DNA of 64,000 nt, taken from the NCBI GenBank assembly GCA_036852015.1, contig JAANDG010000021.1, positions 310,001 through 374,000 of the forward strand. The letters are read 5' to 3'. Both the position numbers and the translations under genes were made by a program. Positions 44,841-56,143 of this stretch are shown one piece after another (position 1 is the stretch's first letter; each line of letters opens with the position of its first letter). Under the pieces are notes generated by a model, which did no database searches, had not been told where the DNA came from, and saw nothing but the letters and a program-made list of their open reading frames with translations. This DNA comes from Pelodera strongyloides (Eukaryota; Nematoda; Chromadorea; Rhabditida; Rhabditidae).

Positions 44841-45690
44841 TTATTGCGCTCGCAGTAGAAATTCTTTAGCAGTTCCTTTACGCTTCAACGCCAAACGCTC
44901 AAGCTCAGCGAGGATCTTGGCATCCATTTCTTCTTTTCTGGAAAATGTTTTGATTATGGGGATCAGAAAAAAGGTGAGCGGCGACTTCGCCATGCCTTCG
45001 CCAGATTGTTGCGGGTGCTAAGGGCACGCGCGAGAACCTGGCGAGACTCTGGCGCAGGCGGGGGCGAGTTTTACCTCCTAATAGTAAGCAGTGTAACGCT
45101 AACCTTGACAAGTTATCATTCATAGCAAGAATCTTCAACTTGTCCAGCTCCTTCTTGTAGACTCCATTGATGATACGCCTGAAGGCAACCGCAATTTACA
45201 CTGTTTTCAAAAAAAAGCCATGGTTATGTATTGATGCGCCACTAGTGCGCCACGTGTGCGCCAAAAGGGATTGTAAACTTTACGCGTACTTCCGGCGCAA
45301 ACTTAGAACCCATTAGCACCGACGCCGTTGTCGCGCTGTATCGGACCACTCTTATGCCGCACGGCTTCTGCGCGTGTTTTCGGGTTGCTATAAAGTGTTA
45401 AAATAATAAACAAACTTGTAGAGAAGATAAATGAGAAAGAAGAGGACGACAGCAACGGCCTGGTAGATGACACCTGGGTAGTGGACATGACTGACGTATC
45501 TGATGGAATCATCCTGAAAACCATTCACTGTAAACGCCGCGAATTTGTGGCGGTGTGCCATATATGCGCCACAGGTGCGCCAGCCACATTACGCGCCAAC
45601 TTAACGTGAACACTTACGCGCAATACTTACTAAACATTTGGAAGTGTTTTCTATGTACGGATCTCTGATAACCGAATTTATTAGGATCAT
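44841..45690 (-). CDS. Small single-pass membrane protein, 135 aa, unrecognised
   Basis: Minus-strand exons 45690-45631, 45513-45416, 45387-45310, 45178-45104 and 44937-44841 join in phase into 136 codons with a TAA stop. Exon 2 encodes one hydrophobic helix (GVIYQAVAVVLFFLIYLLY, about residues 34-52). The following part is charged (PKTRAEAVRHKSGPIQ) and the C-terminal third is a predicted coiled coil (YKKELDKLKI, KEEMDAKILAELERL). The chain implies a 28-nt intron (45415-45388). If that is wrong, the protein ends at a TAG shortly after the helix. Exon 1 is the least certain, since it rests on an ATG and a good donor only. I do not recognise the family. It diverges from the 293-aa gene across about 250 bp. 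Confidence 0.55.
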
Positions 45691-45941
45691 AAAAAAAACT
45701 ACCGGTGATAAATCGCCAAACAAAAGCTGTCGCCAAACCATTTCCGTTTACGGAAGTCGCGAAAGCGCTAGACGTGCGAATCCGCAATTTCTTGCAAATT
45801 TACATACTTCCTGTCTATTTTTCGATCGAAAACGTAAACAACTCCAAACCAACGACAAATTAACATACTAAAAAGTGGTTTTTGCATGGGAAATATGCAT
45901 ATAAATATGCCGGCCGGGGGCACCCTTCAATCATCTTTGGT
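45691..45941. promoter_or_regulatory. Shared divergent promoter region
   Basis: About 250 bp separates the two divergent start codons. It contains a TATAAATATG box about 45 bp before the plus-strand ATG and no ORF of interest, so it probably drives both genes. Inferred from geometry only. Confidence 0.4.
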
Positions 45942-47729
45942 ATGTCAACCGCAATGGAACCAGTGGTGGGGCTGGCCAACAAGTACAAAGGAGAGTTCGA
46001 AGAGACCTACGAGGGACTACGCCAACGAACCCTCAAACTTCAGGTGAGCCTGAGTGCCTTTCGGTGCCTCTTTGTGCCTCTTCATGTCTTCTGGTGCCTA
46101 ATGGTGCCCTTTTGTGCCCTTGCGCCTACTCTTACCCAACTAATCAATACTCATTTTCAGGAAACTGCTCCTCAAATTGTGCAAGATCTTCAAAATGCCG
46201 TCGAGCCTCAGAAGCAGGAGCTCATTGGAGCCCTTCAGGACATGGTCAGTGGTTGGAATACTACTGAAGGCCTGGTGCCACAGGCCTTTGGATTCTTCCT
46301 GGTTCATCCTTGGATGGCCCTTCTCAGTCTTGTACTGTAGACTGGCTCTATCTACGGTACGGTAGGATCTGACTGTGATATTGGTACTGTATGTCTTCCA
46401 TTTCAGGGTGATGTGCAGACCCCGGCTCCCGTTGTGATGAGCACCCTCTCGTGGGCTGGAGTGCTCGTCTTCTCCACCAACCTGACCGCCTTCGTGTCGT
46501 CCTACGTGCTCGCACCCTTCGTTGGGCTGTTCGTCGGCGGCTTCGGAGCCACGATCGCCGCGCTGGGCGCTGTGCCGGCCTACGCCTACTATGCCATTCA
46601 GAGCGTGAGTACTTGAGAATTTTGAGACTACCGGCCCCCAGCCGCCTCACTGGTGACGTGCTGACACTGTGATTTCCGTGACCAGTTCAGTTCACACATA
46701 TTCATGATAGCTACTTTAGTACCATAGTTTTATGTAGTACCGTATACTAACAGTAACCGTCTACTACTAGACCGTAATTCTTCGCCTCACCTTAATTCTT
46801 CCTCTTTTAGGACTTGGCTGCCCAGCCTGCCGCTTCGGACGTGCAGATCCGCTTCCGCCTTCTGGGCATTGCCCTTGGCGAGGGTGCTCTGGTTGGATTC
46901 ATTCTGTCCAACTCGTACCTGACTGCCGCCCCAATTGCCTCGCTGACACCCTTGGTGACTGCTGTGGCGTACTCCTTCGCTCAGGAGAAGTTCCAGGTAA
47001 CATTTTGTACATTTGACTCCGCCCTCTTTCCTGTGACTCCGCCCTCTTTCCTGTGATTCCGCCCTGCGAGCGTACCGTACTACCATGGTGTAATTTTTTT
47101 CAGAACAACCGCCAGATGCTCATTGGAGGATCTGTTGGTGCCGCTGTTGGACTGAACCTCGTGCTCGGGCTCCTCACTGGCTACCTCACCTTCCCCTACC
47201 TCCTGCTCTCTCTGCTCTATGCTGGAGCCACAGTCGCCACTCTGCAGTTCTTGTTCAAGAATGTGCCCAACGATACGGTAATCAGGTTTATGAAACGTAA
47301 TTACTCTCATAATTAGTAATAGTCGTTACATTAGTTCTCCACCGTAATATTCTTGTGCTCTTCGTGACTGTTACTGTATACACCATTGCGTTTCTTTGGC
47401 GGCATAGGGGATTGCAGGATAGGTGATGGGTCTTTCGCACGGTTCGTCCCTTGAAAAGCCGACCGTATAGTACAGAGGATAGACTGTAAATGATAGACGA
47501 TACATATACTACAGTAGCTGTAGCTGCAGTCTGCAGCTATAACAGTTATCGTACTTGCACATAATTTCCTAAACAGTGTACCCCTTTTCAGGCGCCCACC
47601 TACAACTACCAGCTCTTGTTGCTCGGTCTGTTCGTGACTGCCAACCTCTTGGTGCACGGACTCCTCGGAGTGACTGCCGAGCACTACAGAGACTACACCG
47701 CCCAGCAAGCTCAGGCTCAGCAGAAGTAG
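45942..47729 (+). CDS. Multi-pass membrane protein, Bax-inhibitor-1/TMBIM-like, 293 aa
   Basis: Six exons (45942-46043, 46161-46244, 46407-46604, 46811-46996, 47104-47277, 47592-47729), all phase 0, make 294 codons. A soluble N-terminus of about 60 residues is followed by six or seven hydrophobic helices: SWAGVLVFSTNLTAFVSSYV, APFVGLFVGGFGATIAALGA, LLGIALGEGALVGFILSN, PLVTAVAYSFA, GGSVGAAVGLNLVLGLLTGY, PYLLLSLLYAGATVATLQFL, YQLLLLGLFVTANLLVHGLL. Spacing and the short loop EKFQNNRQMLIGG recall the TMBIM6 loop and following helix. The family's C-terminal acidic pore residues are not evident, so it would be divergent. The C-terminus is Gln/Ala-rich and ends in Gln-Lys. Codons are strongly C-ending and GC-rich compared with nsy-1, suggesting high expression. 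AATAAA lies at 47894. Fold class is likely; the family name is tentative. Confidence 0.7.
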
Positions 47730-47893
47730 ATGCTCGTCTACTTCCTGAAGGAGGTCCAACTAATCATCTCCGGCCGACTACCCACCTCACCACCTACTCG
47801 TTTTATTAACCTCATAGTAATAAACGATACGACCCAAATCTGCATATCCCGTTGGTATTGCAATGTGTACTCATTCTCTCTCGTTTTGTACTG

Positions 47894-47899
47894 AATAAA
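47894..47899 (+). terminator. Poly(A) signal AATAAA for the 293-aa membrane protein gene
   Basis: Canonical hexamer 165 bp after the stop codon, followed by A-rich sequence. It is the best-placed signal in the 3' region. Confidence 0.6.
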
Positions 47900-47929
47900 G
47901 AATAGAGCCAACACTGACATGGTGGTTGT

Positions 47930-49640
47930 TGACTTGGGGAGAATTCATATAGATATGGATGAATTATTCGTTCTTGGTCTTTGGGTTAGTCGTCTGCATC
48001 GTATCGTCTATGCTTCTTGTATCATCGTCTCGTGCTTGTATCATCGTCTGATATGCTTCTTGACCTGATTTTCTTACTCTGGACTGGTATATTAAGTTGG
48101 TAAGTTGACTGGTAAGTTGGGCTGTATGTTAGGGACTATGGGCACTATAGGTATAGGGACTATAGGAGTTGCGATTATAGGGTTTCCTATATAGAAAAGC
48201 TATTTCATTAGTAGCCACATGCCTACAATACGATGCAGAATTTGTGTGTAATGTACAAATGGTGGAATAACGATGTGGAGCGGAATTATCACTAGCTATC
48301 ATATGCCGCAATTTGTCCCTAACTGAAATGTTACGGTGAAATTATGGTGAAATAAGGGTCCACAGTAAACCACACGCTTGCAACCGTAAAGTTGACGCTT
48401 TTGCTCGCCGTAGAGTTGCCGCTTGCACGCCGCACTCGCGGAATTTCACCATTGCACAACCTGTCGAACCTTTTGCTTATTTACTTGTAGATGGGACATC
48501 CAAATGACGAACCTTTGGTTATTTGCTTATAAATGGGACATTCTGGAATGTCTAAAAGAAAAAATGTGTGTAGTTCCTACCGAATGCAATAAAATATGAT
48601 ACTGCCCTCCCTTCCTTATCTACCAGCCTATATCAGCTGTTCTCAGATAAGCTGTCTCACAAACGTTGGATCAGTCTCTCAATTTTTTCCCGCGCATTCT
48701 ACCACCTTGAAATTTCCCGCCAAAAATTTTAATTTGGCATTTATCATATGCCCACGATTACTGTTCTTGTTGTGGTATATTGTGTTTCGCTGTCGACAGA
48801 CTCAAGCCGCAGAAAATGGGAAAACCCATTTGGCTACGGTTCTTTTTACGTGGGCCTGCCCATTTGGTGACCAACTCGTGATCAAGTTTCATCGAAAACG
48901 ATCATGAGATGGTCACGAACCAGTCACAAGATGGTTTTTTTCGGTAAAAAACCATTTGGTGATGGGCCCACGATGGTTTCTCGGGTACCAAATTAGCTTA
49001 GGATACTAGGATATGCGTATCATATGCTAATTTTCCGAACTAGGTACAATACGGCTTTAAATATTCACGTTTAGTTCCAAAGCCGGTAGATTTGGCAGAA
49101 AAACGCACGGATTTTGGCATATTTTATGTACAAAGGTTCACCAGTACTGTGCGTAAGGGAATCCGTAGGATTTTGTGAAGGTTATTTTGTCGTGCTTTTC
49201 TAGTGTTTAGAAGAAGTGGTCATGGGAAAACCGTACTGAAATGTGCAAAATGATTATAATTTGCAAAATTACCGTAACTTTATGCTAGTAAATACAATGC
49301 TTACAATTAGAAAAATCTGCGTTTGCTTTACGTTTGCGTATACCTTTCCCTCTTTTAATCTCCACATTGGATCACATTCATGTTTTATTTCGATTTTCTT
49401 GTTTTCAAAGATTGAGCGCTACGCTACATGCGAACACGGTGTTTCTGATTTTTAATTTATATAGTGCTAAATCCTATTTTTTCCAGTTCGACGATCTTCT
49501 ATATTGCGCTTGCTGCGGTTTACTGTACTATCGATCGATTCAAATTATACTCGATTTTTGTGAATTTGCTAAAAATGTCAATCAATATCCGCATCGCATC
49601 ATTTCATTCGTTCGTTTTTCGTTTTATTTTATCGTTTCGT
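47930..49640. other. Intergenic region with a foldback element
   Basis: No gene is supported. 48818-48988 is a foldback: CGTGGGCCTGCCCATTTGG and CCATTTGGTGATGGGCCCACG, with several AACCATTTGG motifs that recur at 58751-58906. 48390-48435 carries GTTGCCGCTTGCACGCC. Overlapping frames at 49243-49676 are hydrophobic by AT-richness and show no domain. Confidence 0.5.
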
Positions 49641-49772
49641 ATTTTTTTTTTGGCAGACTTGAAACTTAGTTACTAATAACCATTGTCACCAAACAGGTTT
49701 AATTACCCAAGTTTGAGCAGGTACCGTGTGCTCAGTGAATGCTTGGAGGACGTGGGAGGATTGGAATGGAAG

Positions 49773-50612
49773 ATGGAGGAAAGGAAGAAGAAGCCGCTGA
49801 TGGATTTGAATGTCCGTCACCCCGCCCATCCAATGCCAGTGCCACCCCCTCAGTTTCGAAGACCGATGCCACCTGTGGACCGTTTTGAAGGTACCTATAT
49901 ACCTAATAATTCGGTAATTATTTATGGCCTACCCGAACTTGCCAAACACCCTGATGTCACTTCTAAAGTTCGTAGAGAGCATGATCGTATGCTCTTGGAA
50001 GAAATTCTGGCCTTTTATGGTTTGGACGGACTCATTTTGGACAGCTATCGTATGGGCCGCCCCTCTCCTCACCGCCCAAGAGCTGTAAAAGTCCAATTCC
50101 ATTCGTCGCACCAGGCCAAGGACCTCGTCTCTTGTTACCAGTTGGACTCTCTGCTGACTGCTCCTTTTTACCTTCGGTTCCTGTACATCCGCAAGGCTCG
50201 CCCCGCTCCCGCTGTTGCCAACCCCATTCCAAATCCTCCCCGCCAACACCCAGTTCGTCGATCCGTGCCTCGCCACTCCGTGCAAGTGCCTGTGTCTGCT
50301 CCCGCGATCGTGCCCGTGACGGTCTCTGATGTTCCCGCCCAACGAGATGACAATGACGCCATGGTCGTCGACTCACCGTCAGTTGCGGTCAGCGTATGTA
50401 AAACCCCTCTCCTGTCTAAAATTCTTCCCTCTCCTCTTCCCCCCACCCAGCCTTACACTTTTAATGCTGATGTAGTTTCTCGGCCACAACAAAAAAGGGA
50501 TCTTCTCTCTTCGGAGACCCCTAGTAGGTTCCCTCATGTGTCCAAAAAATCGCGTCCGGACACTCGTCCGGACCCGGTTTTTGGGGCACAGCAAGCCAAC
50601 ACCACAACCTAG
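49773..50612 (+). CDS. LINE ORF1, RNA-binding-like protein
   Basis: About 280 codons from the first ATG; the frame is open back to 49683. The middle (SVIIYGLPELAKHP, then RREHDRMLLEEILAFYGL, RMGRPSPHRPRAVKVQF) has the order of an RRM-type ORF1 domain: a beta-strand with YGLPE, a helix, then a PRPVKVQF-like strand. The C-terminal half is Pro/Val-rich and disordered. ORF1 proteins coat LINE RNA. No zinc knuckle is seen. This frame is intact although ORF2 is not. Confidence 0.7.
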   Translation: MEERKKKPLMDLNVRHPAHPMPVPPPQFRRPMPPVDRFEGTYIPNNSVIIYGLPELAKHPDVTSKVRREHDRMLLEEILAFYGLDGLILDSYRMGRPSPHRPRAVKVQFHSSHQAKDLVSCYQLDSLLTAPFYLRFLYIRKARPAPAVANPIPNPPRQHPVRRSVPRHSVQVPVSAPAIVPVTVSDVPAQRDDNDAMVVDSPSVAVSVCKTPLLSKILPSPLPPTQPYTFNADVVSRPQQKRDLLSSETPSRFPHVSKKSRPDTRPDPVFGAQQANTTT

Positions 50613-50620
50613 GTAGTTCT

Positions 50621-53539
50621 GTTAATAAGAATCTTTCGTGTATTTCTTTTAACGCACATTCTGCTCTTTCTCGTAGGCATAATCGTTTGCATGTTATTCA
50701 GACTATGACTCGAACTAAGCAGTATTCTGTCATTGGAATCTCTGAGTCTTGGCTCTCTTCGGATGATACTTCTGCCATTCTTGACCCATCTAATTTGTAC
50801 ACTGTTTATCGTTGTGATCGTAATGACCGAACTGGTGGTGGTTTGTGCTCTTTTCATTGATAGAAATGTTCCCACTGTTGAAGTTTTTGTTGGTACTGTT
50901 GAAAATGTTAATATTTGCATTGTTGACCTACACGGTTCTTCTGATGTTATGCGTTTATTTCTTTGCTACAGGCCCCCTAGCTGTAATTCCTCTCAAACTG
51001 TTTCTTTCTTTGATTTTCTAGAAAAATATTTGTTGGATAGGGATTCGAATGTGCTAATAGGTGATTGGAATTTTTCTGTACGTTGTTCACAAGACGGTTC
51101 GTTAGATTTTACTGGTACATTTTGTTCCTCTTTTGAAGATTTTTTGATTTACAATTGCCTTCATTTTCTAAATTTATCTCCGTCGTTTACCAGAAATGAC
51201 AATATTTTAGATGTTGTACTTTCAGATTCGCTCGACATTGTAGGTGATGTCCATATTGTCCCTCCCGTTGGCGGAAGCGACCATTACGGCGTGGTCTGCA
51301 ACCTCATTCTCGAAATTCCACCTTTGTCCAAAACCGGTAACTGTGTAAACTATTCCTCGGCCGATTTTGAAAAAGCTATGTCTATTATCGCCTCTTCTGA
51401 TTTTTCTCGTTTCTGTTCGCCCTTTACGTCCATTCAGGATGATTATGATTTGTTGATTGGTATTATTAAATCTGCTCTTGATAGTTCTCTTCCCTCTTCG
51501 AATGCATTAGTTTCTAGTAAGTCCTTATGTCCCTGCTCATATTGAAAGAGCAAAAGAACGTGCTGAAGTAGCTCTTGTGCAAATTGATGAACCTGGTGGC
51601 CAAGAAAATTTTGAGTATTCTGATAAGCGTTATCGCTCGCTGTGTAAGAAATTTGAAGCTAATATTGAACGTAGAGCTGTGTTTTCTAATGACCCTAAAC
51701 GCTTTTACGCGTATCTCAATTCCAAGACGAAGGATCCGCAGGCCATATCGAGGAGATTTGAAGATCCGTGTACGAAAGGTGAGTTTCTCACCAAGGAATC
51801 TAGTATTGCTGATTCATTCGCCACTTATTTCCATTCTGTTTATTTATCTGATGATGATTGTCCCCTACCTTTTCTCTCCCCAAAAGATGTTTCCGTTCCA
51901 TTTGAAGATGAATTGTTCACTCTGTCCTCTGTTGAGAATGCAATGAAAAACTTGAGCCCCAAGAAATCTTTTACTCCTGAAGGGATTTCTTCTTTTGTTA
52001 TAAAACAGCTTAAAGTAGTTTTAATGCCCTTGTTGTGTAAATTTTTTAACAAATCTTTTTTAACTGGGAAGGTTCCTAAGGAATGGCGACATGCGATTGT
52101 TTCACCCCTTTCCAAAAAACCACCTCGCACGTCCATCCTTAACTACCGGCCAATTTCTCTCACCTCCTCATTTTGTAAATTATTTGAATTGGTAGTTAAG
52201 CATAAATTAACGTACCACATGTCTGTTAACGGTTTTTTAACGGTTTTTTGGCTCTAACTTAATCAACTTCTGGCTTTTATGCTTATATGAATGGCTCTCT
52301 GTAAAGAATCCGATGATAATTTGGAAACTTCGCAACTTCTTTTATGCTTATATGAATGGCTCTCTGCTAAAGAATCCGATGATAATTTGGAATGTGTTTA
52401 TATTGATTTTGCTAAGGCGTTTGATGTTGTTAACCACCGTTTTCTCTTACATAAGCTTAAGAATTATGGTGTTTCTGACATAATGCTTAATTGGATTAGT
52501 TCTTATCTTGCAAACCGTACCTTTCAGGTTAGATACCAGAATACTTTGTCTTCTATCAAGCCTTGCTCCAGTGGAGTACCTCAGGGTAGTGTTTTAGGCC
52601 CGTTGCTTTTCTTAATTTTTATTAATGATATTGACGATTGCTCTCTTGGAGATAGCTCCATTGTTATGTACGCGGATGATGTTAAGATTTCTCGTGTTAT
52701 GCCAAAACTAGGGCCCTGGCCTGCCTGGAATGCTTTTCAAAAAGAACTTGGCAATATTTCCAGTTGGGCTGAGATATGGAAAATGACCATTTCTGAGCCA
52801 AAGTGTCAACATTTTTCTGTGACTACTAAGACCCACCACTCTTTTCCTCTTCGTTTAAATAATACCCTCATTCCACCAGTAACTGATGTCGTTCGTGATC
52901 TTGGTGTTTTGTTTTCTCCGGATTTATGTTTTAAGGCTCATATTAAGCAAAGAATTAGTACTTCTTCTTGTTGTGCAAATCGTATACTTCGCTCCATTTG
53001 TCATCATAGCATTGATGTTTATCGTAAAGCTTATGTTACTTATTGTAGGCCCCTGCTTGAGTATGCAACCTCCGTTTGGTCGCCGTACCTGAAAAGTGAG
53101 ATTGACGCTATTGAAAAGGTACAGCGGCGTTTTACTAAACGTGTGCTTCGTAGAATTGACAGTGACTATTATAACTCGTTTTCCTATTCTGAACGTCTTG
53201 TTGTTTTTGGTCTCAAATCTCTCCATCATCGTAGAATTTTGTTCGATCTCATTGAATGTTTCAAAATTGTCCGAGGTTATAATGCACATCCGGTTTTGGC
53301 CAAACATGTTTCAGGTGAATCACAGACCACGTCGAAATGGTAACTCTTTAACTCTTATTCAGGATTCTGTTAAACTTACCCAATCTCTGTTCTCGTTTAA
53401 GCACAGGGCCACTCGTTTGTGGAACCTACTTCCTGATAGTATTGTTCTTTCGAGTTCCGTTGATTCGTTTAAAACCCGCATTGACGAGCTTGATCTAATC
53501 GAGCTTTATGAAGTAGCAAATAGAAACATTCACCCTTAG
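50621..53539 (+). pseudogene. LINE ORF2 (endonuclease-reverse transcriptase), frameshifted
   Basis: The endonuclease starts LSCISFNAHSALSRRH and has IGISESWLS; a frame change at about 50830-50850 follows the GGG motif. It continues as CYRPPS, LIGDWNFS and GGSDHYGVV to about 51520, where a second shift occurs. RT begins near 51577: SPKKSFTPEGISSFV, NYRPISLTSSFCKLFE. A break at about 52245-52290 coincides with a duplicated segment of about 55 bp (52274-52327 and 52339-52393). It resumes with VYIDFAKAFDVVNHR, SGVPQGSVLGPLLF and the active-site YADDVK near 52670. The last shift near 53325 restores FKHRATRLWNLLP. Catalytic motifs survive, so decay is recent to moderate. Confidence 0.85.
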
Positions 53540-55072
53540 TTATTCACATGTACCTTCATTCCTTTGTTGTACATAGTTTTTGTCGCTTGTTATATGCGCT
53601 TTGTTACTCTCATTGTTATTTGTTTTGTTGTTGTTGTTGTTATATTATTATTGTCGTTTTTTTTTGTCTTCCGCTTTACTTCGGTGTACACTGAATAAAG
53701 TATTCATATAATTGTGAAACCTGCGGCCTTACGGAAAATCTAAATTGCTTCTTTAAAAATGTAACTTTCATTGCGTCGATGTGGCCTTATCTATATTTAG
53801 AGTTTTCCCGGTATGCCCTTTATTTTTATGTTCATATCAGCTGAAAACAGCTCCCGCTGACCGGTACTTTGTGAAATATTGAAACCTTCCGCGTTTCATC
53901 GATAAAGCCGGCCGCCGGGTCGATTTGTTTGTATTGTTCGATGTTAGCATTCTGATAAGTTTTGCTTATTGTAATTTCTGGCTCCATGTGCTTTGTCAAT
54001 CTGGTAAAACTCTTTTGTCCTGTGCAATCAGATTGACAAATCGTTTAATCATTTCCGTTTACGTTTACGATGAGCACATCACTCGTTTCACACCCTTCTA
54101 ACTCTTGCCCAAATCTTAATTGGCTAATTGGTTTAAACGTAATATTCGTGAGTGATGTATTGCCAGATGATTATTACATGATACCCGGAAGAAAAGAAAA
54201 TGCGAAGCTCGATTAGTAGGGTTTCTATAAGAGGGTCTCTGTGTGTGTTATAACTTATAACTTTATGATTATTTCAAATTCTCATGCGCATTGAATGATT
54301 GATTCATCAATTCATCTATAACTATTTACTTTGTTGTAACAGGTTTCTCCGAAGAACTCTTGTTCTCTCGCTACTTCCGTGTTTTCTATTTGTGATCGTT
54401 CTCATTGAAGTTTCCAGTTTTCGTTTTAAAATACAACTTCATATATATCCCTTTATTTAACACTTCCTCACTGCCCGTGTAGCTGCTGTTTTTGCTTCAA
54501 AATAGCGGACGGGTGTAGATTTCACCCTATCGAACAAGCGTTGTTGAAACTTGTTCGTTGACCTTCACACACACATAAGGAAGATCCCTTTAGGGGATCT
54601 TTATTTGTTTCGAAAATACGTAAACGGGAGAGCGCAGAGCGCTGCTGCTTGCTAGAGCGAAGCGCGAAACCGCGCTAGCCTGCGCCGTCTTGTTTTTCCT
54701 TTAGCATTTAGCATAGCTAGCTGTTTAGCGAGTAGTTTTTATCCGGCTAGCATTTCAGCCATATTTAGCGTCGTTTGGGAGAGACCTAGGCCTGAGCCTG
54801 ATGGTTGTTTGTTTTTGTTGTTTTACTCATTTACACTCCATAGTTTTCTCAATCATTTTCTGATTCATTCACAATTAGTTGCAGAATTGTTTCTATATTT
54901 GCATGCTAATCCGCTAATGATATACGCGTACTGTGCTTGGTACTTCGTGATTGTATGGGTCAATGGGTCAAAAGATATGAATACGAATATACTTTAATTG
55001 CTTAGCGTATACTTGGATTTGTGCGTGTGCTGTGTGCTTGTATGTGTATGTGTGCGTTGAACTTCATAACCT

Positions 55073-55258
55073 TAAAGCGAAATGAAATACCGGCTAGTTT
55101 TTGAGACACATCGTGGAGAGCTGAATTCTTACGTATTTATGCTAATTTACTCGAACTTAGCTCGATTTTTTTATTCTAATCTTTGCTCATTTGCATATGC
55201 TGCGTAAAAAGCAGGTGTACGCAGTGCGTTTCAAAAACCGACCGGTATTTCGCACTAA
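55073..55258. mobile_element. TTAAAGCG MITE, family 1, intergenic
   Basis: Ends CTTAAAGCGAAATGAAATACCG (with a 5-bp insertion in the terminal repeat) and ACCGGTATTTCGCACTAA. Standard core. Confidence 0.8.
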
Positions 55259-56000
55259 CAATAAATAGCTAGTGTTCGTACTTCGAAAGTTCAAGAAAAG
55301 AGCTCTCGTCACAGTTGATCCTTCAACGCAAACTCATTTGCATATTATGGGTTCTTTTTGTGCACGCTTTGATGTAGATCCCCTATTCCCAGCTCAGACC
55401 TGTTGCGCTGTGAGACTGGTGGCCGGTCTAAAGAACCCGCATGCTCTTTCAGTCTCACGCGTGATCCTGGTCTATCTCGTACACTCTGACGTCGGCTGTC
55501 TCTCACCGATCACACGTGTTGGAGGTGGTTCCGTGGGTTCAGTTTCTCATCGTCTCCTCAGTCATCTATCTTCGAAATCTTGAAATGCTTTTGGACTTTT
55601 CCACAAAGCGGCTTGCACGCTTAATGAGGCATCTTTTGCTTTTCTCAAGCACAGGGTGTATTTTTTGTGTTTTGATAGTTCACGATTTTGGATGCGCTTG
55701 ATTTAAATGTAAGCAAGCGGATATATTTGTTTCCAGACTTCTTGACTGTAATTTAATTATTGACAGTTTAGCTTTTTGCAACTCTCTCTCTATGGCTCAT
55801 GGCTGTGGATTATAGTAACTTACGTTGGGACAATGGACAATAACTCTCTGGGATAAGTCACCTAGCTAGGATAAGGATCTAGGATAGGATAGAAACACAT
55901 TTGCGCATTTGGGTGTTTCCTTCATGTCATCTCCTCTGTGAATTTTGAGGTAGTTTATCAGGTTAGAGTTAGAAGCTAGATTATCAGGTTCGGGGTTCTG

Positions 56001-56143
56001 CGACCGTATTCACCAACACACAGGGAACCCTCTCTATGCTCACGAGCGTTCTTAATCTCTTATGCTGTCGTACTGTCTACGCACTCTTTAGCTCCCTGGG
56101 GAGGCCACGGAGGGCTCCCTGCGTGTTGGTGAATACGGCCTCA
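56001..56143. repeat. Foldback element, relative of the GGCC(A/G)TATTC family
   Basis: Arms CGACCGTATTCACCAACACACAG and TGCGTGTTGGTGAATACGGCCTC are nearly perfect. The interior (TCCCTGGGGAGGCC) differs from the three nsy-1 copies, so it is a sister family with related tips. Confidence 0.75.

Larger units (their letters stand above)
49683..53719 (+). mobile_element. CR1-like non-LTR retrotransposon (LINE), decayed
   Basis: Two ORFs in LINE order: ORF1 (to 50612), then an apurinic-type endonuclease followed by reverse transcriptase. At least four frame breaks and a local tandem duplication show it is dead. The tail has TTG/ATT-rich simple repeats and GAATAAAG near 53692. The RT-EN order and the C-terminal block FKHRATRLWNLLPDSI are typical of the CR1/Jockey group; exact clade not determined. 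The 5' end is approximate. Confidence 0.85.

Noticed and set aside
34159..45690. Operon of the two minus-strand genes
   Set aside because: About 3.9 kb separates them, far more than the usual nematode operon gap, and no spliced-leader signal was recognised between them.
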